Shown one piece after another: positions 1 to 9,157 of a DNA stretch of 64,000 nucleotides; the stretch's first letter is position 1; every line of letters starts with the position of its first letter. The position numbers and the translations under genes are program-made. Source of the stretch: DASSFZ01 sp035292585 (GTDB taxonomy: Bacteria; Chloroflexota; Anaerolineae; Fen-1058); the NCBI GenBank assembly GCA_035292585.1, contig DATDPU010000014.1:1-64000 (forward strand), given 5' to 3'. The notes beneath the pieces were generated by a model. That model did no database searches and had not been told where the DNA came from. It saw only the letters and a program-made list of their open reading frames with translations.

Positions 1-138
1 TCGCCACCCGCAAGTTTCCGATTGAGGAACCCGTGCATGATCTACTACCCGAATTCCGACGTAACCGCACACGATGTCGTGGCGCTTGGCCTGACTAGAG
101 ATTGGCTCAAAATGCACACACGATGTCGTGGCGGTTGA
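1..138 (+). other. Left edge, no identifiable gene
   Basis: Two forward frames stay open from the first base (to about 97 and about 138), so the tail of a gene cut by the window is possible, but neither translation is recognisable. The stretch holds a 17-bp direct repeat, CACACGATGTCGTGGCG, at 68-84 and 117-133, spaced 49 bp. Each copy contains the imperfect palindrome ACGATGTCGT, which could be an operator. Confidence 0.3.
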
Positions 139-141
139 CAG

Positions 142-185
142 CTACCTGTATACGGGTAAACAAGTAGCAGGTAAACAGGTAATCA
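142..185. repeat. Word repeat, family E
   Basis: Reiterated GTAGCAGGTAAACAGGTA words just upstream of the tdh promoter. A related array follows tdh at 1307-1361, so the gene is bracketed by the same family. Confidence 0.6.
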
Positions 186-197
186 GACGGCGACCGA

Positions 198-226
198 TTG
201 ACCGAGGTATACCGGGGTGCTATACT
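198..226 (+). promoter_or_regulatory. Sigma-70-type promoter of tdh
   Basis: TTGACC at 198-203 and TATACT at 221-226 are separated by exactly 17 bp. The TTG that could be read as an upstream in-frame start (198) is the -35 box itself, which supports the ATG at 261 as the true tdh start. Confidence 0.7.
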
Positions 227-260
227 GGCCGCGCCGTTGAACGCACCTTCGAGGCCAGAC

Positions 261-1304
261 ATGACAGACACCATGCAGGCCGTCGTCAAGCCGGCCCGCG
301 AGCCGGGCCTAACTTTGACGACGAAAGAAGTTCCGGCGATCGGTCCCCGGGATGTGTTGATCAAAGTGCGCGCCACATCCATTTGCGGGACCGATTTGCA
401 CATCTACAACTGGGACGCCTGGGCGCAAGGGCGCATCAAACACATTCCACTGATCCAGGGACACGAGTTGTGCGGGGAGGTAGTCGAGGTCGGGTCGGAA
501 GTCGCCCGACTCAAGCCGGGCGATTTCATCAGCGCCGAGAGCCACATCGTGGATTACGAGGGCGAGTATTACAAGCGCGGCCTGGGGCACGTCGCGCCCG
601 AAACGCAGATCATCGGCGTCGATCGGGACGGGTCGTTCGCCGATTACATCGCGCTGCCCTGGCAGAACGCGCGCAAAAACCCGAAAGACATGCCCCTCCA
701 CATCGCGGTGTTGAAGGAAAACTTTGGCAACGCGATCCACACCGGCTTTGCCGCCGAGCTGGAAGGCAAAGATGTGTTGATTACCGGCTGCGGGCCGGTC
801 GGGTTGATGACGATGTTGATCGCGCACGCGCGCGGCGCGCGGACAATCGTGGCTTCGGATGTCAGCGAGTATCGCATCCAGTTCGCCCGGCAGCTCGGCG
901 CCGATCACATCGTCAACGCGAAAACCGAAGACCTGGTCGAGAAAGTCCGCGACATTACCCACGGCGCAGGCGTCGATGTGCTGTTGGAGATGTCCGGGGC
1001 GCCCAGCGCGATCGTGCAGGGGCTATCGCTGATCAAATATGCGGGTGTGGCCGTCGTCTTCGGGCTGCCGGCAAAACCGTTCGAGTTCGACTTGAGCAAC
1101 CTGGTGATTTTCAAAGGCATTACCGTCCACGGCATCATCGGTCGCAAGATGTGGAAGACCTGGGAACAGATGGAAGACCTGCTGAGTCGCGGCAAGGTCG
1201 ATCTGTCGCCGCTCGTCACTCACACCTTCAAGCTCGAAGAGTTCGACCAGGCGTTTGCGGCGATGGCGAGCGGCAACAGCGGCAAGGTGATGATGACGCC
1301 GTGA
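261..1304 (+). CDS. tdh: L-threonine 3-dehydrogenase, zinc MDR family
   Basis: 347 residues, close to the usual 340-350. It oxidises L-threonine with NAD+ to 2-amino-3-ketobutyrate, which the next gene (kbl) cleaves to glycine and acetyl-CoA. The catalytic-zinc ligands of the medium-chain dehydrogenase family are visible: Cys42 in SICGTD, and His68-Glu69 in GHELCGE. The Rossmann glycine motif is TGCGPVG. The loop of about residues 95-112, where E. coli Tdh has four structural-zinc cysteines, contains no cysteine at all. The ATG at 261 is chosen because it lies 35 bp after a good promoter and aligns with the family N-terminus. Function is well supported by the tdh-kbl pairing; another zinc polyol dehydrogenase is possible but less likely. 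Confidence 0.92.
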   Translation: MTDTMQAVVKPAREPGLTLTTKEVPAIGPRDVLIKVRATSICGTDLHIYNWDAWAQGRIKHIPLIQGHELCGEVVEVGSEVARLKPGDFISAESHIVDYEGEYYKRGLGHVAPETQIIGVDRDGSFADYIALPWQNARKNPKDMPLHIAVLKENFGNAIHTGFAAELEGKDVLITGCGPVGLMTMLIAHARGARTIVASDVSEYRIQFARQLGADHIVNAKTEDLVEKVRDITHGAGVDVLLEMSGAPSAIVQGLSLIKYAGVAVVFGLPAKPFEFDLSNLVIFKGITVHGIIGRKMWKTWEQMEDLLSRGKVDLSPLVTHTFKLEEFDQAFAAMASGNSGKVMMTP

Positions 1305-1306
1305 AT

Positions 1307-1361
1307 ACTTGTTTACAGGTATACAGGTAGCAAGTAGACAGGTAGAAGGTAGCAGGTAACG
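1307..1361. repeat. Word repeat, family E
   Basis: Tandem variants of ACAGGTAGCAAGTAGACAGG fill the whole tdh-kbl gap and end just before the kbl ribosome binding site (gagga). No terminator is visible, so tdh and kbl can still be one transcript. Confidence 0.65.
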
Positions 1362-1370
1362 GATTGAGGA

Positions 1371-2567
<1,197 letters not shown>

Positions 2568-2626
2568 TGGTTGGTAGATTGGTAATTGGTAAGTGGAATC
2601 AATCTACCAATTTACCATTTACCAAA
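2568..2626. repeat. Word-repeat hairpin, family E
   Basis: GGTAGATTGGTAATTGG words are followed by the complementary arm CAATCTACCAATTTACC, giving an imperfect hairpin directly after the kbl stop. There is no T-run, so it is a weak terminator at best. Confidence 0.65.
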
Positions 2627-2653
2627 TGAGGATCACTGGCCGGGAAGGACGAA

Positions 2654-3955
2654 ATGAAGCGTAGCTACGGTTCGGAGATCGGGCAGCACGTTGGCGCAAG
2701 AGTCAAGCTGGCCGGCTGGGTGCACAACCTGCGCGCGCTGGGGAAGGTCAATTTCCTCACGCTGCGCGATGCTTCCGGCATCGTCCAGGTCGTGTTGAGC
2801 AAGGCTGAGCTGGCTCAACTCGACGGCGCGCTGCCGGAAAGCGTCGTCGAGGTCGAAGGCACGGTCGTGGCGGAAGCGCAAGCGCCCGGCGGGTTCGAGC
2901 TGCACGATCCGCAGCTGACCGTTCTCACTCGCGTCTCTGAACCGCCGCCGTTCCCGATCAACAAGCCGGACCTCGGCGTTCACATCGATACGTTCCTGAA
3001 CTCGGCGACGGTCGCGCTGCGGCATCCCAAGCAGCAAGCGATCTTCCGGTTGTCGGCCGGCGTGCTGGCCGGCTTTCGCCAGCGCCTCGATCAGCATGGC
3101 TTCGTGGAGATCGCCTCGCCCAAGATCGTCGAGTCGGCGACCGAGTCGGGCGCGAACGTGTTTCGGATCGACTACTTTGGACGCCCGGCCTATCTGGCGC
3201 AAAGCCCGCAATTTTACAAGCAGATGATGGTCGGCGTCTTCGAGAAGGTGTACGAGGTCGGGCCGGTCTTCCGCGCCGAGCCGCACAGCACGGTGCGGCA
3301 CATCAACGAGTACGTCAGCCTGGACGTCGAGTTCGGGTTCATTCACGATCACTTCGACGTGATGGCGCTGCTGACGCGCCTGATCCACGCGCTGCTGGCG
3401 CACCTGCAAGCGCAGCACGCGCGCGCGCTGGCGCTGCTCGACGTGAAGCTGCCGCTGGCGCCGGAAACGTTCCCGCACATCTATTTCCCCGACGCGCTGC
3501 AATTCATCCACGAGCGCTACGGCGACGATTGCTTGAACGAGCCGGACCTGTCGCCGCAGCACGAGCGCTGGCTGGGCGAATGGGCGAAGGAAAATCATCA
3601 GTCCGATTTCCTGTTCGTCACCGGCTACCCGATGGTGAAGCGGCCGTTCTACACGCACCCGAACCCGGCTGACCCGCGCTACGCCAACGGGTTCGATCTG
3701 CTGTTTCGGGGAACCGAGCTGGTGACCGGCGGGCAACGCCTGCATCGATATCAGGATTACGTCGAGGCGCTGCGCGCACGGGGCATCACCGACCTCAAGC
3801 CGTTCGAGGGATACTTGCAAGCGTTTCGGTACGGCATGCCGCCGCACGGCGGTTTTGCGATCGGGCTGGAGCGTTTCCTGATGCAGCTGATCGGCGCGTC
3901 GAACCTGCGCGAGACCACGCTGTTCCCGCGCGACCTGAACCGCTTGTCACCTTAA
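2654..3955 (+). CDS. aspS: Aspartyl-tRNA synthetase, archaeal/non-discriminating type
   Basis: 433 residues, the short architecture of archaeal-type AspRS (bacterial AspRS is about 590 because of the GAD insertion, which is absent here). An N-terminal OB-fold anticodon-binding domain begins GWVHNLRALGKV. The class II core follows: motif 2 around VGPVFRAEPH, and motif 3 GGFAIGLERFLMQL near the C-terminus. It charges tRNA with aspartate. Enzymes of this type often also charge tRNA-Asn and then need GatCAB, but no gat gene is in the window, so discrimination cannot be judged. AsnRS is the close alternative; the TLFPRDLNRLSP ending fits AspRS better. An AGGACGAA ribosome site precedes the ATG. 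Confidence 0.85.
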   Translation: MKRSYGSEIGQHVGARVKLAGWVHNLRALGKVNFLTLRDASGIVQVVLSKAELAQLDGALPESVVEVEGTVVAEAQAPGGFELHDPQLTVLTRVSEPPPFPINKPDLGVHIDTFLNSATVALRHPKQQAIFRLSAGVLAGFRQRLDQHGFVEIASPKIVESATESGANVFRIDYFGRPAYLAQSPQFYKQMMVGVFEKVYEVGPVFRAEPHSTVRHINEYVSLDVEFGFIHDHFDVMALLTRLIHALLAHLQAQHARALALLDVKLPLAPETFPHIYFPDALQFIHERYGDDCLNEPDLSPQHERWLGEWAKENHQSDFLFVTGYPMVKRPFYTHPNPADPRYANGFDLLFRGTELVTGGQRLHRYQDYVEALRARGITDLKPFEGYLQAFRYGMPPHGGFAIGLERFLMQLIGASNLRETTLFPRDLNRLSP

Positions 3956-3968
3956 CATGCCAGAGCTG

Positions 3969-4048
3969 GTTTACCGCAGAGGACGCGGAGCGCACGGATT
4001 CACGCGGATTTCAATATTTTTCCGTGTTTGTCCGTGTCCTGATTCCCG
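3969..4048. repeat. Composite word repeat, family K plus a TCCGTG family
   Basis: TTTACCGCAGAGGACGCGGA (family K) runs into CACGGATTCACGCGGATTT and TTTTTCCGTGTTTGTCCGTG, whose words are partly complementary. It is a solo family K copy: no GxxExxY gene is nearby. Confidence 0.6.
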
Positions 4049-4108
4049 CCAAAGCCGAAAGAGCCACAACATTTTCTCTAGTTGTTAAATCGGCCAGGGA
4101 GGAAAGCG

Positions 4109-5050
4109 ATGTCGATCGTTCCGCCGGATAAACTGTTCGCCACCTACAGCATCGTCGCGCGAGACGCCGCAACCGGGCAACTCGGTATGGCGGTGGAAAC
4201 CCACCAGATGTGCGTCGGCAGCGTCGTCCCGTGGTTACTGCCGGGCGTTGGCGCGCTGGCGACGCAATCGCTGGTCAACATCAGCTTCGGCCCGATAGGA
4301 CTGGCGATGTTGCGCGAAGGCGTCCCCGCGCCGAAAGTGATCGAGGCGCTTATCGCTTCCGACGCGCAAGCCCATGTCCGTCAGGTCGCGGCCGTCGACG
4401 CGCAGGGCCGCGTCGGCGCCTGGACCGGCGAGCGCTGCATTCGCGAAGCCAGCCATCGCATCGGCGAGGGTTACAGTGTTCAGGCCAACATGATGACCCA
4501 GAACACGGTGGTCCCGGCGATGGCGCAGGCGTACGAGCAAACGACGGGCAACTTGGCGGAACGCATGCTGGCGGCGTTGCAGGCGGCGCAACGCGAGGGC
4601 GGCGATATTCGCGGAATGCAATCCGCCGCGCTTAAGATCGTCGAGGGCAAACAATCCGGCGTGCGCGCGTGGGAAACGATTTACGATCTGCGCGTCGACG
4701 AACACGCGGACCCGCCGGCGGAGCTGGGCCGCCTGGTCCGCTTACGCAGCGCCCAGGTGCTCGACGCGCAAGGTTATGAAACGCTCAAGGCGGGTGAGCG
4801 CGCAGCCGCGCTTGAAACCTGGCGGCGCGCCCGCGAAATGGCGCCCGAGTTGGAAGAGACCGGCTTCTGGCAAGCGCTGACGCTGGCCGATGAGCACAGC
4901 GATGTTCAGACGGCGGCGGAGATTTTCAATCGAGTGTTCAAAGACGACGATCGCCGCGCCTACTGGATCGATCTGATCGGGCGACTCCAGAATTGCGGCA
5001 GCATCGAGCGATCGGGCGCGGGCGACGAATTGATCGCGGCTCTAAGCTGA
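4109..5050 (+). CDS. DUF1028 family protein
   Basis: 313 residues. The N-terminal ~220 residues match the DUF1028 family (Ntn-hydrolase-like fold, function unknown): it begins TYSIVARDAATGQLGMAVET and continues with a GVGALATQSLVN segment and QANMMTQ. The C-terminal ~90 residues look helical and TPR-like (alternating AAALETWRRAREMAPELEE patterns), an arrangement I recall in this family. The ATG at 4109 is chosen because AGGGAGGAAAG sits just upstream; the longer frame start lacks this. No signal peptide is seen, so it is probably cytoplasmic. The biochemical role is unknown. Confidence 0.8.
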   Translation: MSIVPPDKLFATYSIVARDAATGQLGMAVETHQMCVGSVVPWLLPGVGALATQSLVNISFGPIGLAMLREGVPAPKVIEALIASDAQAHVRQVAAVDAQGRVGAWTGERCIREASHRIGEGYSVQANMMTQNTVVPAMAQAYEQTTGNLAERMLAALQAAQREGGDIRGMQSAALKIVEGKQSGVRAWETIYDLRVDEHADPPAELGRLVRLRSAQVLDAQGYETLKAGERAAALETWRRAREMAPELEETGFWQALTLADEHSDVQTAAEIFNRVFKDDDRRAYWIDLIGRLQNCGSIERSGAGDELIAALS

Positions 5051-5063
5051 TTCCAGCACGCTC

Positions 5064-5375
5064 ATGCAAGACCCTCGCTTCATCCAGAACAACCAGGGCT
5101 TCGTGTGTGTGGCGTGCGGCCGCGAGGTCGCGCCGCATCCCAGCAGCAGCCGCGACCATTGCACCCACTGCCTCACCGGCCTGCACGTCGACATCCATCC
5201 CGGCGATCGGCTGAACGAATGCGGCGGCGCGCTGAACCCGATCGGGATACAGTCGAAGGGCGGCAAGACCCAGATCGTCTATCGCTGTGCAAAGTGCGGC
5301 GAACAGCTCGTCAACGTTATCGCGCCGGATGATCATGCCGAGTTGATCGCAGCACTGTTTGGCATGTCGTGGTAA
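5064..5375 (+). CDS. RNHCP domain protein
   Basis: 103 residues. Two zinc-ribbon-like cysteine pairs are seen: CVACG (residues ~15-19) and CTHCL (~34-38), followed by GLHVDIHPGDR and, near the C-terminus, CAKCG. This is the layout of the RNHCP family, small putative zinc proteins of unknown function; the signature here reads SRDHCTHC instead of RNHCPxC. It lies 13 bp after the DUF1028 gene on the same strand, so the two may be co-transcribed. It could bind nucleic acid, but that is inference. Confidence 0.85.
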   Translation: MQDPRFIQNNQGFVCVACGREVAPHPSSSRDHCTHCLTGLHVDIHPGDRLNECGGALNPIGIQSKGGKTQIVYRCAKCGEQLVNVIAPDDHAELIAALFGMSW

Positions 5376-5436
5376 GCGACGCCACACCGAAGCATAGCCC
5401 TTTATGCGCGTTGGACGGGCGCGAGGCCCTAAGCTA

Positions 5437-5573
5437 CCCATCAAAAGCGCGGTGTTCGCCTGCTCGACTAACCGATCAAACACAACCCGCAGACCGAAGT
5501 AAAGCGCGAATATGCCCAGCGCCCCGAAGACGTAACACGACAGACGCCGCCCGGTCGATCCGTCCACAATCAC
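5437..5573 (-). other. Possible coupled small membrane ORF or gene remnant
   Basis: On the minus strand a GTG overlaps the stop of the downstream-reading esterase gene as GTGA (5570-5573). The frame then encodes a basic-hydrophobic segment beginning VIVDGSTGRRLSCYVFG and including FALYFGLRVVFDRLVEQ, then MGS. A single membrane helix is plausible. Beyond about 5430 the frame runs antisense through the RNHCP gene, so the true end is unclear. It may be the tail of a decayed membrane protein. The family is not recognised. Confidence 0.25.
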
Positions 5574-6355
5574 CGGCTGTGCGCTTCGATGAAGCGGCGC
5601 GTTTCCTCGAACACGATCGCTTTGTCGTAGTCTTCGGTGGCGATGTGCCCGCCGCGTTCCAGCCACACCAGGCGTTTGTCGGCCGTCGCCACGCGCTTGA
5701 AGATCGCCTGGGCGTCCTCGGGCGGGACAACGCGATCGAGTCGGGAGTGGATGATCAAGACCGGCGCGTTCACGCGCGGGAGTTCGCGTTCGAGCAAGCC
5801 GATCAGGTGGTGCAGGTTCGCTGCCGCGCGCGTCGGTACGCGCAGATAGTCGGCGTGATCGGCGCGCGCAGCGGGGTCGTGCAGATCGGCAAAGCCTTTG
5901 GGCGTGTACCGCTTGAACGGCGCGATGAAGCGAGCATACTTCAGGCGACGCTCGGCCGGATGTAACGGCGTGGCGATGGAGATGACGCCGTCCACTTCGC
6001 CGCGCGCGCCGAGCAACAGCGCGAGCGCGCCGCCCAGCGAGAGACCGCAGGCGAAGACCCGCCGGCAGCCGCCGCGCAACCTGGACACCGCTTCGTGTGC
6101 GGATGCATACCACTCGCGCCAGCCGGTGCGGGCCAGGTCTTCGGGTCGGGTTCCGTGCCCGGCCAGGCGCACGCCATGGACGGTGAAGCCGGCGTCATTC
6201 AGGTATCGGCCTAGCGGCCGCATCTCGCGCGGGGCAGCGGTGAAACCGTGCAGCAGGGCGCAGCCGATCGGGCCGCCCTCGAAAAGGAATGCTTCCCCGG
6301 CGTGGAGATCGCTGCCGCGCAATTGGGCCGGCGGGCGATCGGTTGCGTCAGCCAT
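5570..6355 (-). CDS. Alpha/beta hydrolase, monoacylglycerol lipase/carboxylesterase type
   Basis: 261 residues, like Est30-type carboxylesterases. The oxyanion region is LLHGFTAAPREM near residue 35, the nucleophile serine is in CGLSLGG near residue 95, the acidic residue is Asp in SRLDRVVPPE, and the catalytic histidine is in ERGGHIATEDYD near the C-terminus. No signal peptide, so cytoplasmic. The start is set at the ATG (6353-6355) overlapping the permease stop by 8 bp, which suggests a coupled two-gene operon with the permease. Natural substrate unknown. Confidence 0.88.
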   Translation of the reverse strand: MADATDRPPAQLRGSDLHAGEAFLFEGGPIGCALLHGFTAAPREMRPLGRYLNDAGFTVHGVRLAGHGTRPEDLARTGWREWYASAHEAVSRLRGGCRRVFACGLSLGGALALLLGARGEVDGVISIATPLHPAERRLKYARFIAPFKRYTPKGFADLHDPAARADHADYLRVPTRAAANLHHLIGLLERELPRVNAPVLIIHSRLDRVVPPEDAQAIFKRVATADKRLVWLERGGHIATEDYDKAIVFEETRRFIEAHSR

Positions 6356-7553
6356 GCAGGTGCTCCGGCTCTTCCGGCGCATAGGCTTGCGCCCCCGCTC
6401 TATCCCGGGCGCGTTGCAGCAGCGCCACACCGATCGAGTACAGCGCGGCGGCCAATGGCACGGCGAATAGCAGGCCCCACACGCCCAGCAGTTGCGCGCC
6501 CGCGAGCAGTGCGATGAACACCAAAAGCGTCGGCATGCGCAGCGACTGGCTCAAAATGCGCGGCATGATCAGATAGAACAAAACCATCTGGAACACAAAC
6601 AGCAACACGATCAGCAGCCAGGTGTTGGGGGACGTTTGCAGCAGGCCGGCCAGCAGCGGCAGGATCAACCCGATCACGCCGCCCACGACCGGGATCAGCA
6701 TCGTCAGCCCGGAGGCCACGCCAATCACCACCGCGAATTGCAGTTCGAACCCGGCCATCAGCGCCGTGACAGCCAGGCCGTAGATGACGGCTTGCAGCAG
6801 CGTGCCGCGAATGAAGCCGCCGAAGGTGCGATCGATCGTGGCGAGCAGCAGGCGTACATCGCTCTCGAATCGATCCGGCAGTAACTCGATCACCTGGGCG
6901 CTCAGCGTCCGGCCATCGACCATGATGTACGCGCTGATCAAAATGATGAGCAATAGCTGCGAGAGAAACGTGACAATGCCGGTCGCCAGCGCCAGCACGA
7001 ACTGACCCAGGCCAGCGACCAGGTTGCCCGCCTGCCGGATCAGCTCCTCAGGCGAGGGCAAGCCGATCGCGGCGGGATCGATATTGAAGTCGCGGATGAG
7101 CGTCTCGCGCAGGTTGTTCAGCCACTCGGTCACACGTTGGAACGAGCCGGGCAGGTCTTCGGTGAGATTAGTAATCGTCTGCGACAATTGTCCGATTTGC
7201 TCGATAACGGCCGGCACCAGCAGGAGGATGCCGTACAACAACACGGCCAACAGCAGCAGGTATACGACTGCTACGGCCAGACCATAGGGGAGACGGGCGC
7301 GCGCGAACCAGCCGGCGGGCCGATTGCCGTAGCGGTTCCGGACCCACGCGATGAGGCGTTGGGGGAAAATGCCACGATTCAGCCACTCCACCGCCGGACG
7401 CAGCGTGAACGCCAGCAACCACGCCAGCGCCAGCAGCAGGATCACATTGCTCAGCGCCAGCGCCGCGTTGCCCAGCTTCTCCAGCAAGTAAATGATGACG
7501 GCAACCGTCAACAGGAAAAACAGCGTGCGATTCCGTGATTGTTCGTGTTCCAT
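6348..7553 (-). CDS. AI-2E family (PerM/YdiK-type) transporter
   Basis: 401 residues, polytopic. The protein has a paired N-terminal hydrophobic segment, a long extracytoplasmic loop (roughly residues 130-190, amphipathic) and a C-terminal block of membrane helices with GGVIGLILPLLAGLL, the AI-2E transporter signature region. The family exports autoinducer-2 or acts as a sodium/proton antiporter in some members; the substrate here is unknown. The ATG at 7553 is preceded by GGAGAGAGGC, a good ribosome site. It is divergent from the NTPase gene and probably co-transcribed with the esterase. Confidence 0.88.
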   Translation of the reverse strand: MEHEQSRNRTLFFLLTVAVIIYLLEKLGNAALALSNVILLLALAWLLAFTLRPAVEWLNRGIFPQRLIAWVRNRYGNRPAGWFARARLPYGLAVAVVYLLLLAVLLYGILLLVPAVIEQIGQLSQTITNLTEDLPGSFQRVTEWLNNLRETLIRDFNIDPAAIGLPSPEELIRQAGNLVAGLGQFVLALATGIVTFLSQLLLIILISAYIMVDGRTLSAQVIELLPDRFESDVRLLLATIDRTFGGFIRGTLLQAVIYGLAVTALMAGFELQFAVVIGVASGLTMLIPVVGGVIGLILPLLAGLLQTSPNTWLLIVLLFVFQMVLFYLIMPRILSQSLRMPTLLVFIALLAGAQLLGVWGLLFAVPLAAALYSIGVALLQRARDRAGAQAYAPEEPEHLHG

Positions 7554-7592
7554 GCCTCTCTCCGCGTTGTGAGCGAGATTGTACACGAGGAG

Positions 7593-7629
7593 TTGGGTTC
7601 GAGCAATGCAGCTCGCTGCATGATATACT
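7593..7629 (+). promoter_or_regulatory. Extended -10 promoter with overlapping palindrome
   Basis: TGATATACTG gives an extended -10 (TATACT at 7624-7629 with TG one base upstream). Immediately before it lies ATGCAGCTCGCTGCAT (7606-7621), two perfect 7-bp arms around TC, in the promoter spacer where an operator would sit. The -35 is poor, as expected for an extended -10 promoter. It reads toward the NTPase gene. Confidence 0.5.
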
Positions 7630-7709
7630 GGCGGTTGAGCACGGGAGTGTGAAGGTATGGGAGCACTCCCACGCTTCCATACCATATCGAAGAAGGAACA
7701 GCGATCGCC

Positions 7710-8243
7710 ATGCGGCGTATTCTCTTCCTCAGCGGCAGGCCGGGCGTCGGCAAGACGACGGTTGTCAAGCAGATCGCCGCCGCGCTGGGCGCGCGCGCGG
7801 GCGGTTTTTATACGCAAGAAATCTTCGGGCCGGGCGGCCGGAAGGGTTTCCAGCTCATCACCCTCGACGGCCGGCAAGCCGCGCTGGCGCACGTCGAGAT
7901 TCGCGCGCGCTCGAAGGTCGGGCGGTACGGCGTCGATGTAGCGGCGTTCGAGCGGGTCGGGGTGGCCGCGCTGCGCCAGGCGATCGAGCGCGCGGCGATC
8001 ATCGTGGTGGATGAGATCGGCAAAATGGAGTTGTTCTCATCGCAGTTCAAAAGCGCGCTGCTCAAGGCGCTCGATAGCGGCAAGCCGCTGATCGCGACGG
8101 TGATGAGCGCGCCGGACCCGTGGGTCGATGCGCTGAAGCGGATGCCGGGCGTGCAGACGCTCGAGGTGACGAAGCAGAATCGGGGTGCGATGGCAGCGCG
8201 GGCGCTGAAGTGGGTGGAGAGTGAGAGTGAGAGTGGGAGTTAG
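7710..8243 (+). CDS. THEP1-type nucleoside-triphosphatase
   Basis: 177 residues, the usual size. Walker A is GRPGVGKTT at residues ~9-17 and Walker B is IIVVDEIGKMEL near residue 100, both in the form typical of the THEP1/NTPase family (hydrolyses NTPs to NDPs; RNA-linked in some relatives). The last residues, VESESESGS, are encoded by a family B word repeat (GAGAGTGAGAGT) that also supplies the stop, so the native C-terminus has been replaced or extended by repeat sequence. No obvious partner gene nearby. Confidence 0.88.
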   Translation: MRRILFLSGRPGVGKTTVVKQIAAALGARAGGFYTQEIFGPGGRKGFQLITLDGRQAALAHVEIRARSKVGRYGVDVAAFERVGVAALRQAIERAAIIVVDEIGKMELFSSQFKSALLKALDSGKPLIATVMSAPDPWVDALKRMPGVQTLEVTKQNRGAMAARALKWVESESESGS

Positions 8244-8285
8244 AGTTGGGAGTTGGAGTTAGAGTTGAGGAGTTTGAGAGTTGGA
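8217..8285. repeat. Word repeat, family B
   Basis: GAGAGTGAGAGTGGGAGTTA then GAGTTGGGAGTTGGAG words run over the end of the NTPase gene and its stop codon into the following gap. Confidence 0.7.
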
Positions 8286-8324
8286 AACTATGATGATCAC
8301 GATTTGGACTTCAGGCATTGTGCT

Positions 8325-8393
8325 CCCTTCATCATTCACCTTTCCTCATTCTGCATTCCTCCTTCATCCCTCATCCTTCCGCCTTTCCCATCT
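8325..8393. repeat. Word repeat, family J
   Basis: CTTCATCATTCACC, TCCTCATTCTGCATTCC and CCTTCATCCCTCATCC words. The truncated hydrolase fragment on the minus strand reads its last residues and stop from this repeat. Confidence 0.6.
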
Positions 8394-8985
8394 GCTCTCC
8401 GTCCATGCCTCCACGAACTCCGGTTCCGGCAGCTCGGGCAAGATCAGCCGCGAGGGATACTGCGCCGAGTGATGCACCGTGTTCTGCGCGATGACCGGCT
8501 CGGTCTCTTCCCACGTGTTGCCGCCGGTGTTGTAGTTGGGCGCCCAGGTGGGGAACACGCTCGACGTGATCTCCAATCGCACCCGATGGCCCGGTTTGAA
8601 CTGATGCCCGGTCGCCCACATATCGACTTTGATTTTCACCACCTCGCCCGGCTCGACCAGCTTGATCTGCTCGTAGCTCTCTCGATAGCGCAGGCGCAAG
8701 ATGCCGGCGTTCAAGCGTTGAGCGTAACCGTCCGGCGCGACATCGGACAGGCGGGCGACGAAGTCCGTATCGCGCGCGGTCGTGCTGACGTGCAGCTCGG
8801 CGGTCAACAACCCGACGACGTTGAGAGGCGCGGTGAGCGGGTCGGAGGTGAAGGCCAGGACGTCGTCGCGGCGCTGGATCGGGCGCAGGTCTTCGTTCGC
8901 GCCGTTCTGAAAGTTCTCTTTCCAGAACGGCGTCGGCGCGGGCCGTTCGGGGTTATAAGTGAAGGTCGAAGCGGGCGACGATCCG
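8364..8985 (-). pseudogene. CocE/NonD hydrolase, C-terminal fragment only
   Basis: About 200 codons match the C-terminal jelly-roll (X-Pro dipeptidyl-peptidase C-terminal) domain of CocE/NonD hydrolases: a STFTYNPERPAPTP linker, then DFVARLSDVAPDGYAQRL, and GHQFKPGHRVRLEI. The alpha/beta hydrolase half with the catalytic serine is absent. Homology stops near 8975-8990, where it meets a fragment of another gene reading the other way. The frame continues upstream but into the antisense of that fragment. It is a remnant; the exact junction is approximate. Confidence 0.65.
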
Positions 8986-9116
8986 TGCTCATCGCGCAGC
9001 GCATGGTCTGGTACAACATCGCGCCAGACGAGCTGGATTGGAATTGGGAGCGCTCGGACGACGGCGGCCAGAGCTGGCAAGCGCTCTGGCGCATCCATTA
9101 CCGACGTATGGTATGA
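8980..9116 (+). pseudogene. Fragment of a DUF1579-like gene (C-terminus)
   Basis: The plus-strand frame ending at 9116 encodes RMVWYNIAPDELDWNWERS followed by DDGGQSWQALWRIHYRRM. The pattern W-x-W-E-R-S-x-D-G-G-x-x-W with a closing Y-R-R is what I recall at the end of DUF1579-like (lipocalin-like) proteins. No N-terminal part or start is present. It abuts the CocE remnant. Confidence 0.45.
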
Positions 9117-9148
9117 GACCTGCCGAGTCTTCAAGACCCGGCAGGTCT
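9116..9148. terminator. Perfect-arm hairpin, family R-like
   Basis: AGACCTGCCG (9116-9125) pairs perfectly with CGGCAGGTCT (9139-9148), with inner pairing AGTCTT/AAGAC. It sits between a plus-strand remnant and a minus-strand gene, so it could end transcription from both sides. There is no U-tract, and it may instead be a dispersed repeat. Confidence 0.45.
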
Positions 9149-9157
9149 GTGGGTGTG

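Noticed and set aside
135..162. Promoter from TTGACA at 135-140
   Set aside because: The nearest -10-like sequences have wrong spacing (8 bp to TATACG, a poor TAAACA at 16 bp).
198..260. Longer tdh start at the TTG at 198
   Set aside because: That TTG is the -35 box of a promoter with 17-bp spacing; the ATG at 261 matches the family N-terminus.
4938..6113. 391-codon minus-strand frame across the RNHCP and esterase genes
   Set aside because: Most of it is antisense or out of frame to real genes; only the short hydrophobic part near 5437-5573 is kept as a doubtful item.
7590..7625. tRNA gene near GGTTCGAGCA
   Set aside because: No cloverleaf arms or acceptor stem could be built; the sequence is a promoter region with a palindrome.
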